In this document: piece by piece, positions 41,300 to 51,243 of the stretch
How the letters are laid out: the number at the start of each line of letters is the position of its first letter
Position numbering within the stretch: position 1 is the stretch's first letter
Position numbers and translations under genes: made by a program
The notes under the pieces: model-generated
What the model was told of the DNA's origin: nothing
Seen by the model: only the letters and a program-made list of their open reading frames with translations
Database searches by the model: none
NCBI GenBank assembly: GCA_002692965.1
Contig: NZNC01000029.1
Location: 1 to 64,000, forward strand
Source of the DNA: Haliea sp.
GTDB lineage: Bacteria; Pseudomonadota; Gammaproteobacteria; Pseudomonadales; Halieaceae
DNA length: 64,000 bases
Direction of reading: 5' to 3'

Positions 41300-43803
41300 C
41301 ACACCATCTCCTCTTCTGCTTTCACAGGTCCGGTCGGGGTGTCCGCCCGGTGTTCAAAGTCTTCCCAGCGGCCGTCGCGGCGGATCTGCAGTGACTCGCC
41401 GGCGAAGCGCAGCAGGTAGAGCCACTGGTTGTCCACCAGCTGCCGCAGCATCGGGTGTTTTTCGACGATCCGGTCGATGCGTTCCGCCGGCGCGTCGATC
41501 ACCACGCTCAGGCGCAGCGGCGTGTGCAGCCAGCGCTGACCGTCGTGCAGGGACTGCAGCGCCAGGCCGGTGCGCAGGTCGCCGCCGTTGCCCTCGAACA
41601 GTCCCAGTCCGCCGCCGGCCACGTTGTGCAGGGTCTTGTTGCCGCTGCCGTAGCGGCGGTTGTCCACCGTGGAGGCGTAGTACTGCATATTGATCCAGTG
41701 GGTCACCACCATGGGCCCGGCCATGATGGCCTCGAGAATGCTGCCATCGCTGTCCCGGCGCGGCTGGTAGTCGTGCAGGAAGCTGCGCCCCTGCAGGTCG
41801 ACCCCGCGGGTACGCGCCCGGGGCGCGATGACAAAGGCCGCGTTGTTGGCCAGGCCCCACTCGGGGCGGGTCTGGGCCCAGTCGTTGGCGCGCTGGCGCA
41901 GTTTGCGCTGGAGCTTTTCCGGCTGCTCGACCAGGTGGGCCAGGCCCAGGCTGGGCGCCCTCTCCCGCCGGGTCCGTTCACCCGCGGCGGCCAGATGTGC
42001 CTCCAGCTCGGCCAGATCCTCCCGGTGGCTGTCGGGCAGCAGGTCGGTGTCGAAGAGCTGCACCTCGTCGGTGGTGGTGTTGTGCAGCCCGGCGACAAAG
42101 CGGGTGGTTTCCGGCAGCTCTATGCCCTGCTCCACCAGCGCCGAGCGCACCGCGGCGTCGTTGAGCAGTGCCGCCAGGGCCCGGGCATTAACCTCGCCGG
42201 TCTGTCCGCAGCAGGCGCCGCAGTCGAGGCCCGCCCGCTGGGGGTTGTTGCGGCTCTGGCTGCCGTGCCCCGCCAGCAGTACCAGGCGGGCAAAGGGCTG
42301 TCCCAGGTTCATCGCCGTGAGAACCTGGGCAGCCAGCTGGCTGCGGCTCTCCAGGCTGCCGGGCAGTTGCGGGCGCAGGGCGCAGCGTTCGGCCTGGCTC
42401 AAACCGATATGGTCATCCGAGCTCGCGGACCGGGTATCCGGCATGCTGCGCCGGACCAGTTTGCCCAGGTAGGCCAGGCCCATCGACTCCACCAGGGTGA
42501 AGCTGGACAGCGGCGTGGACTGGAAGGTCTGCCAGTTGAGCAGGCCGCGCAGGCGCCCCACCCGGCTCTGGCTGATGGCCTGGTCCCGCTCGGGGTCGCC
42601 ACTGGAGTCGGAGAGCGCCAGAGCCGGTGCCAGCAGGCCGGGCAGTTGCGGGCGGCTGGCATCGGTGCCCAGGGGCGCGTAGCTGATCGGCAGGCCGAAG
42701 AAACCGGCGAAGCCCAGGGTCTGGATGGCCGGGGAGCAGGCTTCCAGGTGGCGCCGGAAGACTTCCGAGCGCACGTCGATGCAGAACACCGCCTGCACCG
42801 CCGGCACGCTGGGCAGGGGCGGCGCCGGCGAGTGCAGCAGGCGCCAACGCAATTCGCGCTGCCAGGCGGCTTCCCGGGCCCGCTGCCAGAGCAGGTGCAG
42901 ATCGAGCCCCTGCCAGGCACTGCGGCGCATGCCCTGCTCCCAGAGGCCCTGCCACTTGGCCCATAGGCTGTCGCTGTCGCGCTTGCCATCATCCAGCAGG
43001 ACCTCCCAGCTCAGCCGGATGGCCAGCAGGTCGACCAGGGTCTGATCTTCGCCACCTGCCAGGCGCGCCTGCCAGCGGCGGTAGGCACACCAGGCGCCCC
43101 AGCCGCCGATGCGCAGCAGGATCGCCTCGAGGAAATCCGGCCACTCTGACGGGGCCACGCCCAACTGCTGCAGTGCGCGATGAATTTGCGCCTCGGGGGT
43201 CGGCGCCAGTTGCCCGGCGCGATGATTGAAGCCGGGCACACGCATCAGGCCGGCGACACTGTGGTCGTCCGCCAGGGAGCTGCGCCAGCTGGCGTAGAGA
43301 CGGTCCTCGCGGTCCGGGTGCCAGTCGGCCTGGGCGCAGTCGAAGTAGGCGGCGCAGAACTGCGAGATCTGGTGGGTGATGGTGTCGCACCAGGCCGGCT
43401 GGCTGTGCAGGTCGCGCTGCTGGTCCAGGGTGTCGCAGAGCAGGGGCACCGGGGTCGGCGCCGGCCAGTGGCTCTCCAGCGCCGCGACCAGGGTTTCCAG
43501 TGAGGACTCGCTTCCGGCCTCGCGGATCGCCAGTTCCAGGTCCGCCCGGCGAATCTCCCCCTGCTGCCAGGCCTCGCGGTAGTCCGCCATGCTGGCGGTC
43601 ATGGGCGAGCCGCCCAGGCGCGCGATGGTCGCGGCGGTGGCGGCGAAAGGCTTGCCGATATGGCCCCAGTAGGGATTGACCGCGATCATGCGATCGAGGG
43701 GCCAGCTGGGGGCGATGCTGTCGGTGGCGGCGTCGATGGCCGCTGCCAGGGCCGCCCTCTCCTCCGCCGTGGCGGTGACGTCTGCGTGCACGGGTGCGTT
43801 CAC
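41299..43803 (-). CDS. dabA: Inorganic carbon transporter subunit DabA
   Basis: An 834-residue protein (DUF2309/UPF0753). It is the carbonic-anhydrase-like subunit of the energy-coupled pump that turns CO2 into bicarbonate and traps it in the cell. The zinc site seen in characterised DabA is conserved: Cys341 and Asp343 in FCIDVRSEVFRRHLE, His513 in AGHGSQSRNNP and Cys528 in DCGACCG. The spacing is almost identical to the Halothiobacillus enzyme. The start is GTG 43803, overlapping dabB by 4 bp. It acts at the inner face of the membrane with DabB. Confidence 0.95.
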   Translation of the reverse strand: MNAPVHADVTATAEERAALAAAIDAATDSIAPSWPLDRMIAVNPYWGHIGKPFAATAATIARLGGSPMTASMADYREAWQQGEIRRADLELAIREAGSESSLETLVAALESHWPAPTPVPLLCDTLDQQRDLHSQPAWCDTITHQISQFCAAYFDCAQADWHPDREDRLYASWRSSLADDHSVAGLMRVPGFNHRAGQLAPTPEAQIHRALQQLGVAPSEWPDFLEAILLRIGGWGAWCAYRRWQARLAGGEDQTLVDLLAIRLSWEVLLDDGKRDSDSLWAKWQGLWEQGMRRSAWQGLDLHLLWQRAREAAWQRELRWRLLHSPAPPLPSVPAVQAVFCIDVRSEVFRRHLEACSPAIQTLGFAGFFGLPISYAPLGTDASRPQLPGLLAPALALSDSSGDPERDQAISQSRVGRLRGLLNWQTFQSTPLSSFTLVESMGLAYLGKLVRRSMPDTRSASSDDHIGLSQAERCALRPQLPGSLESRSQLAAQVLTAMNLGQPFARLVLLAGHGSQSRNNPQRAGLDCGACCGQTGEVNARALAALLNDAAVRSALVEQGIELPETTRFVAGLHNTTTDEVQLFDTDLLPDSHREDLAELEAHLAAAGERTRRERAPSLGLAHLVEQPEKLQRKLRQRANDWAQTRPEWGLANNAAFVIAPRARTRGVDLQGRSFLHDYQPRRDSDGSILEAIMAGPMVVTHWINMQYYASTVDNRRYGSGNKTLHNVAGGGLGLFEGNGGDLRTGLALQSLHDGQRWLHTPLRLSVVIDAPAERIDRIVEKHPMLRQLVDNQWLYLLRFAGESLQIRRDGRWEDFEHRADTPTGPVKAEEEMV

Positions 43804-45356
43804 AGCAACTCTCCTTTCTGCAGGGATTGACGGTTGACCAGGGTTTGCGCCTGGGCGGGGCTCAGGCGTATCGGCCAGAGCTTGAAGGTGGTCCGGGTGA
43901 AGGCTTCATCCAGGTAGAAGCCGGCGTAGGCCCAGGGAAACAGCGTGCGCGCGATGCGGCCCCGGGGGTGGTAGCGCAGCCAGATCTGGGCCGCGTAGAG
44001 GGCGGCGAAGCTGAGCAGGACCCAGGCCACCAGCCCCGGATGGGCCGGTGCCGGCGCCGGGGCCAGGCCGGCGAAGAGCGTGTGCCAGAGCAGGTAGAGC
44101 TGGGTCAGTGCCAGCACTTGCAGGCTGGCCCGCAGCATCAGCCGGGCCTCCCTGCCCTGCTCCAGCCAGAGCAGTGCGGTGAGGCCGAGCACCAGGATCA
44201 CCAGGGCCGCCGGGGGCACGCTGAGGGCCGGCAGCAGCCACTGCCAGGCGGCGAGAGAGCCGAGCACCAGGGCCGCGGTCAGCAGCGGCACGCCGAGGTA
44301 CCAGGCCGGGGAGCGGGTGCTGCTGGCGTCGGCCGGCAGGTAGTTGCGCAGGCCGGCACTGCGCACCGTCTCGCCGGCGGCGAGGAAGGCGTAGGCTTTG
44401 TAGAGGGAGTGGGCGACCAGGTGCAGCAGGGCCAGCTCGTAGAGGCCGAGGCCGATTTCCACCAGCATGAAGCCCATCTGGGCGCAGGTGGACCAGGCCA
44501 GGCGCACCTTGATGCTCACCCGGGTCAGCATGACCAGGCCGGCGAGCACCGCGGTGATGCTGCCCACCAGTACCAGCAGGGTCTGGGCCGCCGGCGCCAG
44601 GTTGAGCAGCGTGGCCAGGCGAATCAGCACCAGGCCACCGATGTTGACCACGCCGGCGTGCAGCAGGGCGGAGACCGGGGTGGGTGCCTCCATGACCTGG
44701 ATCAGCCAGCCGTGCAGGGGCAGCTGGGCGGTCTTCAGGATGACCGCCAGGGCCACCAGCAGCGCGGCGATGTGTAGGGAGGCCGGCAGGCTGTCGGTGC
44801 CCGCGAGGTGGCCGGCCAGGGCCTCCAGGGAGAAGCTGCCGACGGCGGCGTAGATCAGCCCCAGGGCGATCAGCAGGCAGACCTCCGCCAGGCGGCTGAC
44901 GAGGAATTTCTTGTGGGCGACCACCTGTGCCGCCTTGCGCTCGGGGTAGTGGGTGAGCAGGTAGTGCAGGCCGATGCTGGTGCCGCTCCAGGCCAGCACG
45001 ATCACCGCCAGGTTGCTGCTGGCCACCAGGATGCCGACCATGCAGAGGGTGAAGAGCATGGCGCGGACAAAACGCGCCTGGCCGGCGTCGCCGTCCAGAT
45101 AGCGCGCGGAGTAGCGGACGATGGCCCAGCCGAGGACGGCGACCAGGGCGCTTGCCGTGAGACCGAGGGGATCCAGTGCCGGCCCGCCCCGGGTCGACCA
45201 CAACCAGCCCGCCGGGATCAGCAGGAGGGTGGCCCAGAGGCCGGTGCGCGCGGTCCAGCGCGCGGGCAACCAGGGGCGCTCCCCGGCGCCCCAGGCGCAG
45301 GCGAAGCCCACTGCATAGATCACCCATAACCACTGGCCTGCCAGTTCGCCTGTCAT
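43800..45356 (-). CDS. dabB: Inorganic carbon transporter membrane subunit DabB
   Basis: A 518-residue antiporter-like membrane protein of the NuoL/MrpA (proton-conducting) family that energises DabA with the cation gradient. About 14 hydrophobic helices. The conserved Lys/His region is recognisable (KTAQLPLHGWLIQVMEAPTP, then VSALLHAGVVNIGG), the standard proton-channel motif of NADH dehydrogenase subunit 5-like proteins. The ATG 45356 is divergent from the LysR regulator gene. It is the first gene of the dabB-dabA-orf operon. Confidence 0.94.
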   Translation of the reverse strand: MTGELAGQWLWVIYAVGFACAWGAGERPWLPARWTARTGLWATLLLIPAGWLWSTRGGPALDPLGLTASALVAVLGWAIVRYSARYLDGDAGQARFVRAMLFTLCMVGILVASSNLAVIVLAWSGTSIGLHYLLTHYPERKAAQVVAHKKFLVSRLAEVCLLIALGLIYAAVGSFSLEALAGHLAGTDSLPASLHIAALLVALAVILKTAQLPLHGWLIQVMEAPTPVSALLHAGVVNIGGLVLIRLATLLNLAPAAQTLLVLVGSITAVLAGLVMLTRVSIKVRLAWSTCAQMGFMLVEIGLGLYELALLHLVAHSLYKAYAFLAAGETVRSAGLRNYLPADASSTRSPAWYLGVPLLTAALVLGSLAAWQWLLPALSVPPAALVILVLGLTALLWLEQGREARLMLRASLQVLALTQLYLLWHTLFAGLAPAPAPAHPGLVAWVLLSFAALYAAQIWLRYHPRGRIARTLFPWAYAGFYLDEAFTRTTFKLWPIRLSPAQAQTLVNRQSLQKGELL

Positions 45357-45407
45357 GTCTGTCTCCTCTGCTTCAGGTCTCGATTGGGCGCTATCCTCGG
45401 GGCTGGC

Positions 45408-45440
45408 AATAATTTTGTAAAATATATAGTTTGTGTATTA
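45408..45440. promoter_or_regulatory. AT-rich divergent promoter/LysR-type operator region
   Basis: Between dabB and the LysR gene lies an AT island with the perfect 12-bp palindrome ATTTTGTAAAAT (45412-45423), followed by ATATATAGTTTGTGTATTAT. LysR regulators usually bind T-N11-A palindromes in the divergent region next to their own gene, and this is the only candidate here. Confidence 0.45.
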
Positions 45441-45477
45441 TCGTTCTCTATAAGTGAACAACGTCGGAGCGGGGCCC

Positions 45478-46377
45478 ATGCGACAGCTGAACTTTCACCA
45501 CCTGTACTACTTCTGGATGGTGGCCAAGGAGGGGCACCTGACCCGGACCGCGGAGAAGCTCCACGTGTCCCAGTCCGCCCTCTCCTCGCAGATCCGTCAG
45601 CTGCAGGAGCAGCTGGGCCAGGAGCTGTTTACCCGCGAGGGACGCAGCCTGCAGCTGACCGAAGTGGGCCACCTGGTGCTGGAGTACGCCGAGCGCATTT
45701 TCAGCCTCGGCAGCGAGCTGCTGGCCCTGACCGAGCGCGGCGAATTACAGCAGGTGCAGCACCTGCGGGTGGGCTCTGTGGCGACGCTGTCGCGGAACTT
45801 CCAGGAGAACTTCCTGCGTCCGGTGATCGGCCAGGCGGCAGTGCAGCTGGTGATCCGCTCGGCCAGCCTGGAGGAACTGCTGGAGCAGCTGCGGGTGCAT
45901 CGGCTTGACCTGATTCTGTCCAACCGCGCCGTGGCCGCCGACAACTCGACGCCCTGGCGCTGCCGCCAGATCGCCGAGCAGAGTGTCTGCATTGTCGGCC
46001 CGCCGGGCACGCTGGCGGCGGACTTCGATCTCGCCCGGGACCTGGGCAAACTGCCCCTGCTGCTGCCGGGCACCCGCAGCGACATCCGCAGCCAGTTCGA
46101 CCTGCTGTGCGAGAAGCGGGGTATCGATGTCGATCCCTGGGCGGAAGTCGACGACATGGCCATGCTGCGACTGCTGGCCCGTGACTCGGGGGGGCTGGCG
46201 GTGGTGCCGGAGGTGGTGGTACAGGACGAGCTGCAGAGCGGCCGGCTGACCCGCTACTGCGTGCTCGAGGATGTGGTGGAGCGCTTCTTCGCCATTACCG
46301 CCCGACGCCAGTTCGAGCTGCCCGCGGTCCGGCAGCTGCTGGAGGATGCCACGGCGACCTCGCCGCCTCCCGCATGA
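45478..46377 (+). CDS. LysR-family regulator, NhaR-like, of the dab operon
   Basis: A 299-residue regulator. The wHTH domain is at residues 1-60 (RQLNFHHLYYFWMVAKEGHL, then TRTAEKLHVSQSALSSQIRQ), with NhaR-like residues ('NFHHLYYFWMVAKEG'). The effector-binding domain follows from about 90. The start ATG 45478 has GGAGCGGGG upstream; the alternative GTG at 45454 is less likely. Divergent orientation to dabB suggests that it activates the inorganic-carbon pump, perhaps in response to bicarbonate or Na+/pH. NhaR proteins sense Na+ in enterobacteria; the ligand here is unknown. Confidence 0.88.
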   Translation: MRQLNFHHLYYFWMVAKEGHLTRTAEKLHVSQSALSSQIRQLQEQLGQELFTREGRSLQLTEVGHLVLEYAERIFSLGSELLALTERGELQQVQHLRVGSVATLSRNFQENFLRPVIGQAAVQLVIRSASLEELLEQLRVHRLDLILSNRAVAADNSTPWRCRQIAEQSVCIVGPPGTLAADFDLARDLGKLPLLLPGTRSDIRSQFDLLCEKRGIDVDPWAEVDDMAMLRLLARDSGGLAVVPEVVVQDELQSGRLTRYCVLEDVVERFFAITARRQFELPAVRQLLEDATATSPPPA

Positions 46378-46433
46378 ACCGCGCTGGCGGGAGATCGGGC
46401 GTGCGACGGGGGCGCTGAGGGCCAGCTGGCGGG

Positions 46434-47624
<1,191 letters not shown>

Positions 47625-47649
47625 CTTTGAGGTCCTGTGCGAGCTTGTG

Positions 47650-48870
47650 TCAGAGGTCCTGGCCCTTGACCACGTCGAGGCGGAAGGACGGATCCAGCTC
47701 CACCACCTGCCAGGGCAGGCCGTAGCGGTTCATATCCTCCATGAAAGGATCGGGATCGCACTGCTCCACGTTCCACACGCCGGGGCGCTTCCAGTGGTTC
47801 TCCAGCAGCATCTTGGCCCCGATCATCGCCGGCACGCCGGTGGTGTAGGAAATTGCCTGGGACTGCACCTCGCGGTAGCAGGCCTGGTGGTCGCAGATGT
47901 TGTAGAGGTACATCAGCTTTTCCTGGCCGTCCTTGACCCCGCGCACGATGCAGCCGATGCAGGTCTTGCCTTTGGTGCGCGGGCCGAGGCTGGCCGGGTC
48001 CGGCAGCAGGCTGGCGAGGAACTGGATCGGCACGATCTTCTGGCCCTGGTAGTCCACCGGCTCAATGCCGGTCATGCCAACGTTTTCCAGCACTTCCAGG
48101 TGCTTCAGGTAGTTGTCGGAGAAGCTCATCCAGAACTGCGCCCGCTTCAGCGAGGGGTAGTGCTTGCTCAGCGACTCCAGCTCCTCGTGGTACATGCGGT
48201 AGATGTTGTAGCTGCCCACCTCGTCCGGACACTCGAAGCGCGCCTGCTTGGACATCGGCGGTGTGGTCACGAACTCCCCGTTTTCCCAGTGGCGGCACTC
48301 GGCGCTCACCTCGCGGATATTGATCTCCGGGTTGAAGTTGGTGGCGAAGGGGTAGCCGTGGTCACCGCCGTTGACGTCGATGATGTCCAGCTCGTGGATT
48401 TCGTCAAAATAGTGCTTGGCCAGATAGGCGGTAAACAGGTTGGTGGCGCCCGGGTCGAAGCCGCTGCCGAGGATGGCGGTCAGGCCGGCCTGCTCGAAGC
48501 GATCCTGATAGGCCCACTGCCACTTGTACTCGAACTTCGCGGTATCCGGCGGCTCGTAGTTGGCGGTATCCAGGTAGTGCACGCCGGCGGCCAGGCAGGC
48601 GTCCATGATGGTCAGGTCCTGGTAGGGCAGCGCGACGTTGATCACCAGCTTGGGCTTTTCCCGCTCCAGCAGCGCGGTGAGTTCGGGCACGTTGTCGGCA
48701 TCCACCTGCGCCGTGCGGATGGGGCGCGACAGCTGGGCGGCAATTGCCTGGCACTTGGCCTCGGTGCGGCTGGCCAGCACGATCTCGCTGAAGACCTCGG
48801 GCAGCTGGGCGCACTTGTGGGTGACCACGGCCCCCACGCCGCCGGCACCAATAATCATGACCTTGGACAT
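47650..48870 (-). CDS. Carboxynorspermidine dehydrogenase (saccharopine dehydrogenase family)
   Basis: A 406-residue NADPH-dependent enzyme joining aspartate beta-semialdehyde with putrescine or diaminopropane to form carboxy(nor)spermidine. ATG 48870 has AGGAGG 8 bp upstream; ten extra residues from 48900 are unlikely. The Rossmann start SKVMIIGAGGVGAVVTHKCA is followed by LVINVALPYQDLTIMDACL and the YLDTANYEPPD block. LGSGFDPGATNLFTAYLAKH is typical of CANSDH rather than lysine-pathway saccharopine reductase. It is the partner of nspC and lies downstream of speA, which supplies agmatine for putrescine. Confidence 0.9.
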   Translation of the reverse strand: MSKVMIIGAGGVGAVVTHKCAQLPEVFSEIVLASRTEAKCQAIAAQLSRPIRTAQVDADNVPELTALLEREKPKLVINVALPYQDLTIMDACLAAGVHYLDTANYEPPDTAKFEYKWQWAYQDRFEQAGLTAILGSGFDPGATNLFTAYLAKHYFDEIHELDIIDVNGGDHGYPFATNFNPEINIREVSAECRHWENGEFVTTPPMSKQARFECPDEVGSYNIYRMYHEELESLSKHYPSLKRAQFWMSFSDNYLKHLEVLENVGMTGIEPVDYQGQKIVPIQFLASLLPDPASLGPRTKGKTCIGCIVRGVKDGQEKLMYLYNICDHQACYREVQSQAISYTTGVPAMIGAKMLLENHWKRPGVWNVEQCDPDPFMEDMNRYGLPWQVVELDPSFRLDVVKGQDL

Positions 48871-49026
48871 CTCGGGTTCCTCCTGTGGCATCCCGTTCAA
48901 TCAGAGTGTCTGTGCCCGGCCCACTTGGGGCAATGCGCTTGTGCGCTGCCCGCGGGGCCCGGGACATTCAGGCTAAGGGTTCCCTGCCCCGGGCCGGGGC
49001 ATATCCCGACCCGATGGCAATCGTCA

Positions 49027-50934
49027 TCAATGATGTTCGAAATAGGTATAGCCGTGCAGGCTATCATGAAACGCGCGCAGGATGACCTGGCGCTCGGCCA
49101 CCGAGATGCGACCACTGCGCACCGCCCCTTCGGCGACCTGGCGGAACTGCTCCTGCAGGTGCTTGGGTTCGTACTCCACGTAGCTGAGGACATCGGCGAT
49201 GCTGTCGCCGTGGAACTCGCGGGCGAAATCGAAGCTGCCATCGGCATTGATGGCGACGTTGACCACGTTGGTGTCGCCAAACAGGTTGTGCAGGTCGCCC
49301 AGGGTCTCCTGGTAGGCGCCCACCAGGAACACCCCCAGGGTGTAGTCCTCGTCGTCGCGCAGCGGGTGCAGGGGCAGTGTGCTCACCGCGCCCTCCGGCA
49401 GCGAGAAATTGTCGATCTTGCCGTCGCAGTCGCAGGTCAGGTCCGCCAGCATGCCGCGGCGCACCGGCTCCTCGTCCAGGCGGTGCAGGGGCATGATCGG
49501 GAAGACCTGGTCGATGGCCCAGATATCCGGCAGTGACTGGAACAGGCTGAAGTTGCCGTAGTAGATGTCCGACAGCAGCTCCGGCAGGTTCTCCAGTTCC
49601 GGCGGCACCCGCGACAGTTCCGGCACCAGGGCGGCGATGCGCTGCAGGATGGCCAGGCAGATATCGTCCGCCAGGGCCCGCTCCCGCAGGCTGGCCTGCC
49701 CGTGCTGGAACTGCTCGCGCACCTCGTCGCGGTAGAACAGCGCGTCGTTGTAACACTCCTGGAAGTTGTCCCGGCCCACTACCGAGAGCACCTCCTGGAT
49801 GTTCTTCAGGGCCTCGCTGCAGTCCTCCGGAAGGGCCGCCTTGCGCAGTTGCGGCTCCCAGCTGCGCACGTCGAGGACATTGAACAGCAGCATCGAGGAA
49901 TAGGCCACGGTGGCGCGCCCGGATTCGGAGACGATCACCGGGTGGGGAATTTCCAGCGGGTCAAAGGTCTCGCGGATGCTCTCCACGATATTCACGCAGT
50001 ACTCCTCCAGCTGGTAGTTCATGGAGTGGGTACTGTTGGTGCGGGCGCCTTCGTAGTCGACCGCCAGGCCACCGCCGAGGTCGAGGTAGCCCATGGGCGC
50101 GCCCTCCTCCACCAGCCCGGCGTAGAAGCGGCAGGCCTCGAGGACGCCGTTGCGCACATTTCGGATATTCGGCACCTGGGAACCCAGGTGGCAGTGCAGC
50201 ATCTGCAGGCAGTGCAGCATGCCCGCCTCGCGCAGCTCATCAATCGCGGTGATCAGCGCCGGCGTCGACAGGCCGAAGATCGAGCGGTCGCCGCTGTCCT
50301 GGCTCCAGTGGCCGTCCACCTTGACCGAGCTCTTCATGCGCACGCCGATCAGCGGCTCGACTTGCAGCGCCCGGCTGCGCTCGATGATCATGCGCAGCTC
50401 GCCGAGGGACTCGAGCACGAAGAAACAGGGGTAGCCCATGCGCCGGGCGTAGAGGCCGAGGTCGATGAACTCGGCGTCCTTGTAGCCGTTGCAGACAATC
50501 AGGCTCTCGGTATCGCGCAGCTGGCTGAGGGCAATGATCAGCTCCGCCTTGCTGCCCGCCTCGAAACCGTGGTGGTAGCGGGAACCATAGGTGGCGATTT
50601 CCTCGATCACGTGGCACTGCTGGTTGACCTTGATCGGAAACACGCCGCGGTAGACATTCTGGTAGCCGCCGCGCTCGATGGCCCCGGCAAAGGTCTCGTT
50701 GAGCACCTTGATGCGGTGGTCGAGCAGGTTGCGGATGCGCAGCACCACGGGCATTTCCAGGCTGCGGGCGCGCATGCCGGCGACGATGTCCATCAGCGAG
50801 ACCGTGGCTTTCCCGTCCTCCGTGGGCACCGTGACCTGGGCGTGCCCCTGCTCGGAGACACTGAAATAGCCGGCGCCCCAGGCGTTGACACCATAGAGTT
50901 CGGCACTGTCGGCCACGGTCCAGGAGTTGTGCAC
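49027..50934 (-). CDS. speA: Biosynthetic arginine decarboxylase
   Basis: A 635-residue PLP enzyme that turns arginine into agmatine, the first step to putrescine. I chose GTG 50934 (GGAGG 10 bp upstream), giving HNSWTVADSAELYGVNAWGA as in other SpeA; the frame opens at 50994. The PLP Lys lies in GVFPIKVNQQCHVIEEI near residue 100. ADC-specific blocks include GYKDAEFIDLGLYARRMGY, HCHLGSQVPN, YLDLGGGLAVDYEG and CDCDGKIDNF. The wide gap to the dehydrogenase gene (156 bp) suggests at least partly separate transcription. Together they form a spermidine/norspermidine route. Confidence 0.95.
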   Translation of the reverse strand: MHNSWTVADSAELYGVNAWGAGYFSVSEQGHAQVTVPTEDGKATVSLMDIVAGMRARSLEMPVVLRIRNLLDHRIKVLNETFAGAIERGGYQNVYRGVFPIKVNQQCHVIEEIATYGSRYHHGFEAGSKAELIIALSQLRDTESLIVCNGYKDAEFIDLGLYARRMGYPCFFVLESLGELRMIIERSRALQVEPLIGVRMKSSVKVDGHWSQDSGDRSIFGLSTPALITAIDELREAGMLHCLQMLHCHLGSQVPNIRNVRNGVLEACRFYAGLVEEGAPMGYLDLGGGLAVDYEGARTNSTHSMNYQLEEYCVNIVESIRETFDPLEIPHPVIVSESGRATVAYSSMLLFNVLDVRSWEPQLRKAALPEDCSEALKNIQEVLSVVGRDNFQECYNDALFYRDEVREQFQHGQASLRERALADDICLAILQRIAALVPELSRVPPELENLPELLSDIYYGNFSLFQSLPDIWAIDQVFPIMPLHRLDEEPVRRGMLADLTCDCDGKIDNFSLPEGAVSTLPLHPLRDDEDYTLGVFLVGAYQETLGDLHNLFGDTNVVNVAINADGSFDFAREFHGDSIADVLSYVEYEPKHLQEQFRQVAEGAVRSGRISVAERQVILRAFHDSLHGYTYFEHH

Positions 50935-51243
50935 GATAGGGGAGCCTCCCTGTGGAGTGAATGGGGGTGTCCGGCCGGCGCCGGGGAGCCGCAAATTCTA
51001 GGGCCGCCCCGCGTAAACGCAAGGGAAAATTGCGGCCTCACGCCGCCCAAATTGTGGCCCCGCGTCGCCCGAAGCAGTGTAGTGCATCTGTTTCCGGGCG
51101 CTCACACCGCGAGTACCGGCCGGACGATAAGGCACCAGCCTACCCCCCGCCTTTGGTAGTTTTCAACCACGCGCCGGGAGGATGCTGGTCCCGCGCCGCC
51201 CCTGTCCACTATAGTGTGGGCGTCCACGATCAAGGGTACCGCC
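50935..51243. other. Divergent intergenic region speA / GNAT-C39 gene
   Basis: A 309-bp non-coding stretch. At 51206-51215 the perfect palindrome CACTATAGTG contains a TATAGT box that is a plausible -10 for the plus-strand operon. At 51036-51058 the sequence resembles one of the repeats in the polysaccharide promoter region (19831-19853, about four of five bases shared). No riboswitch-like structure or small gene was recognised. Confidence 0.5.
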
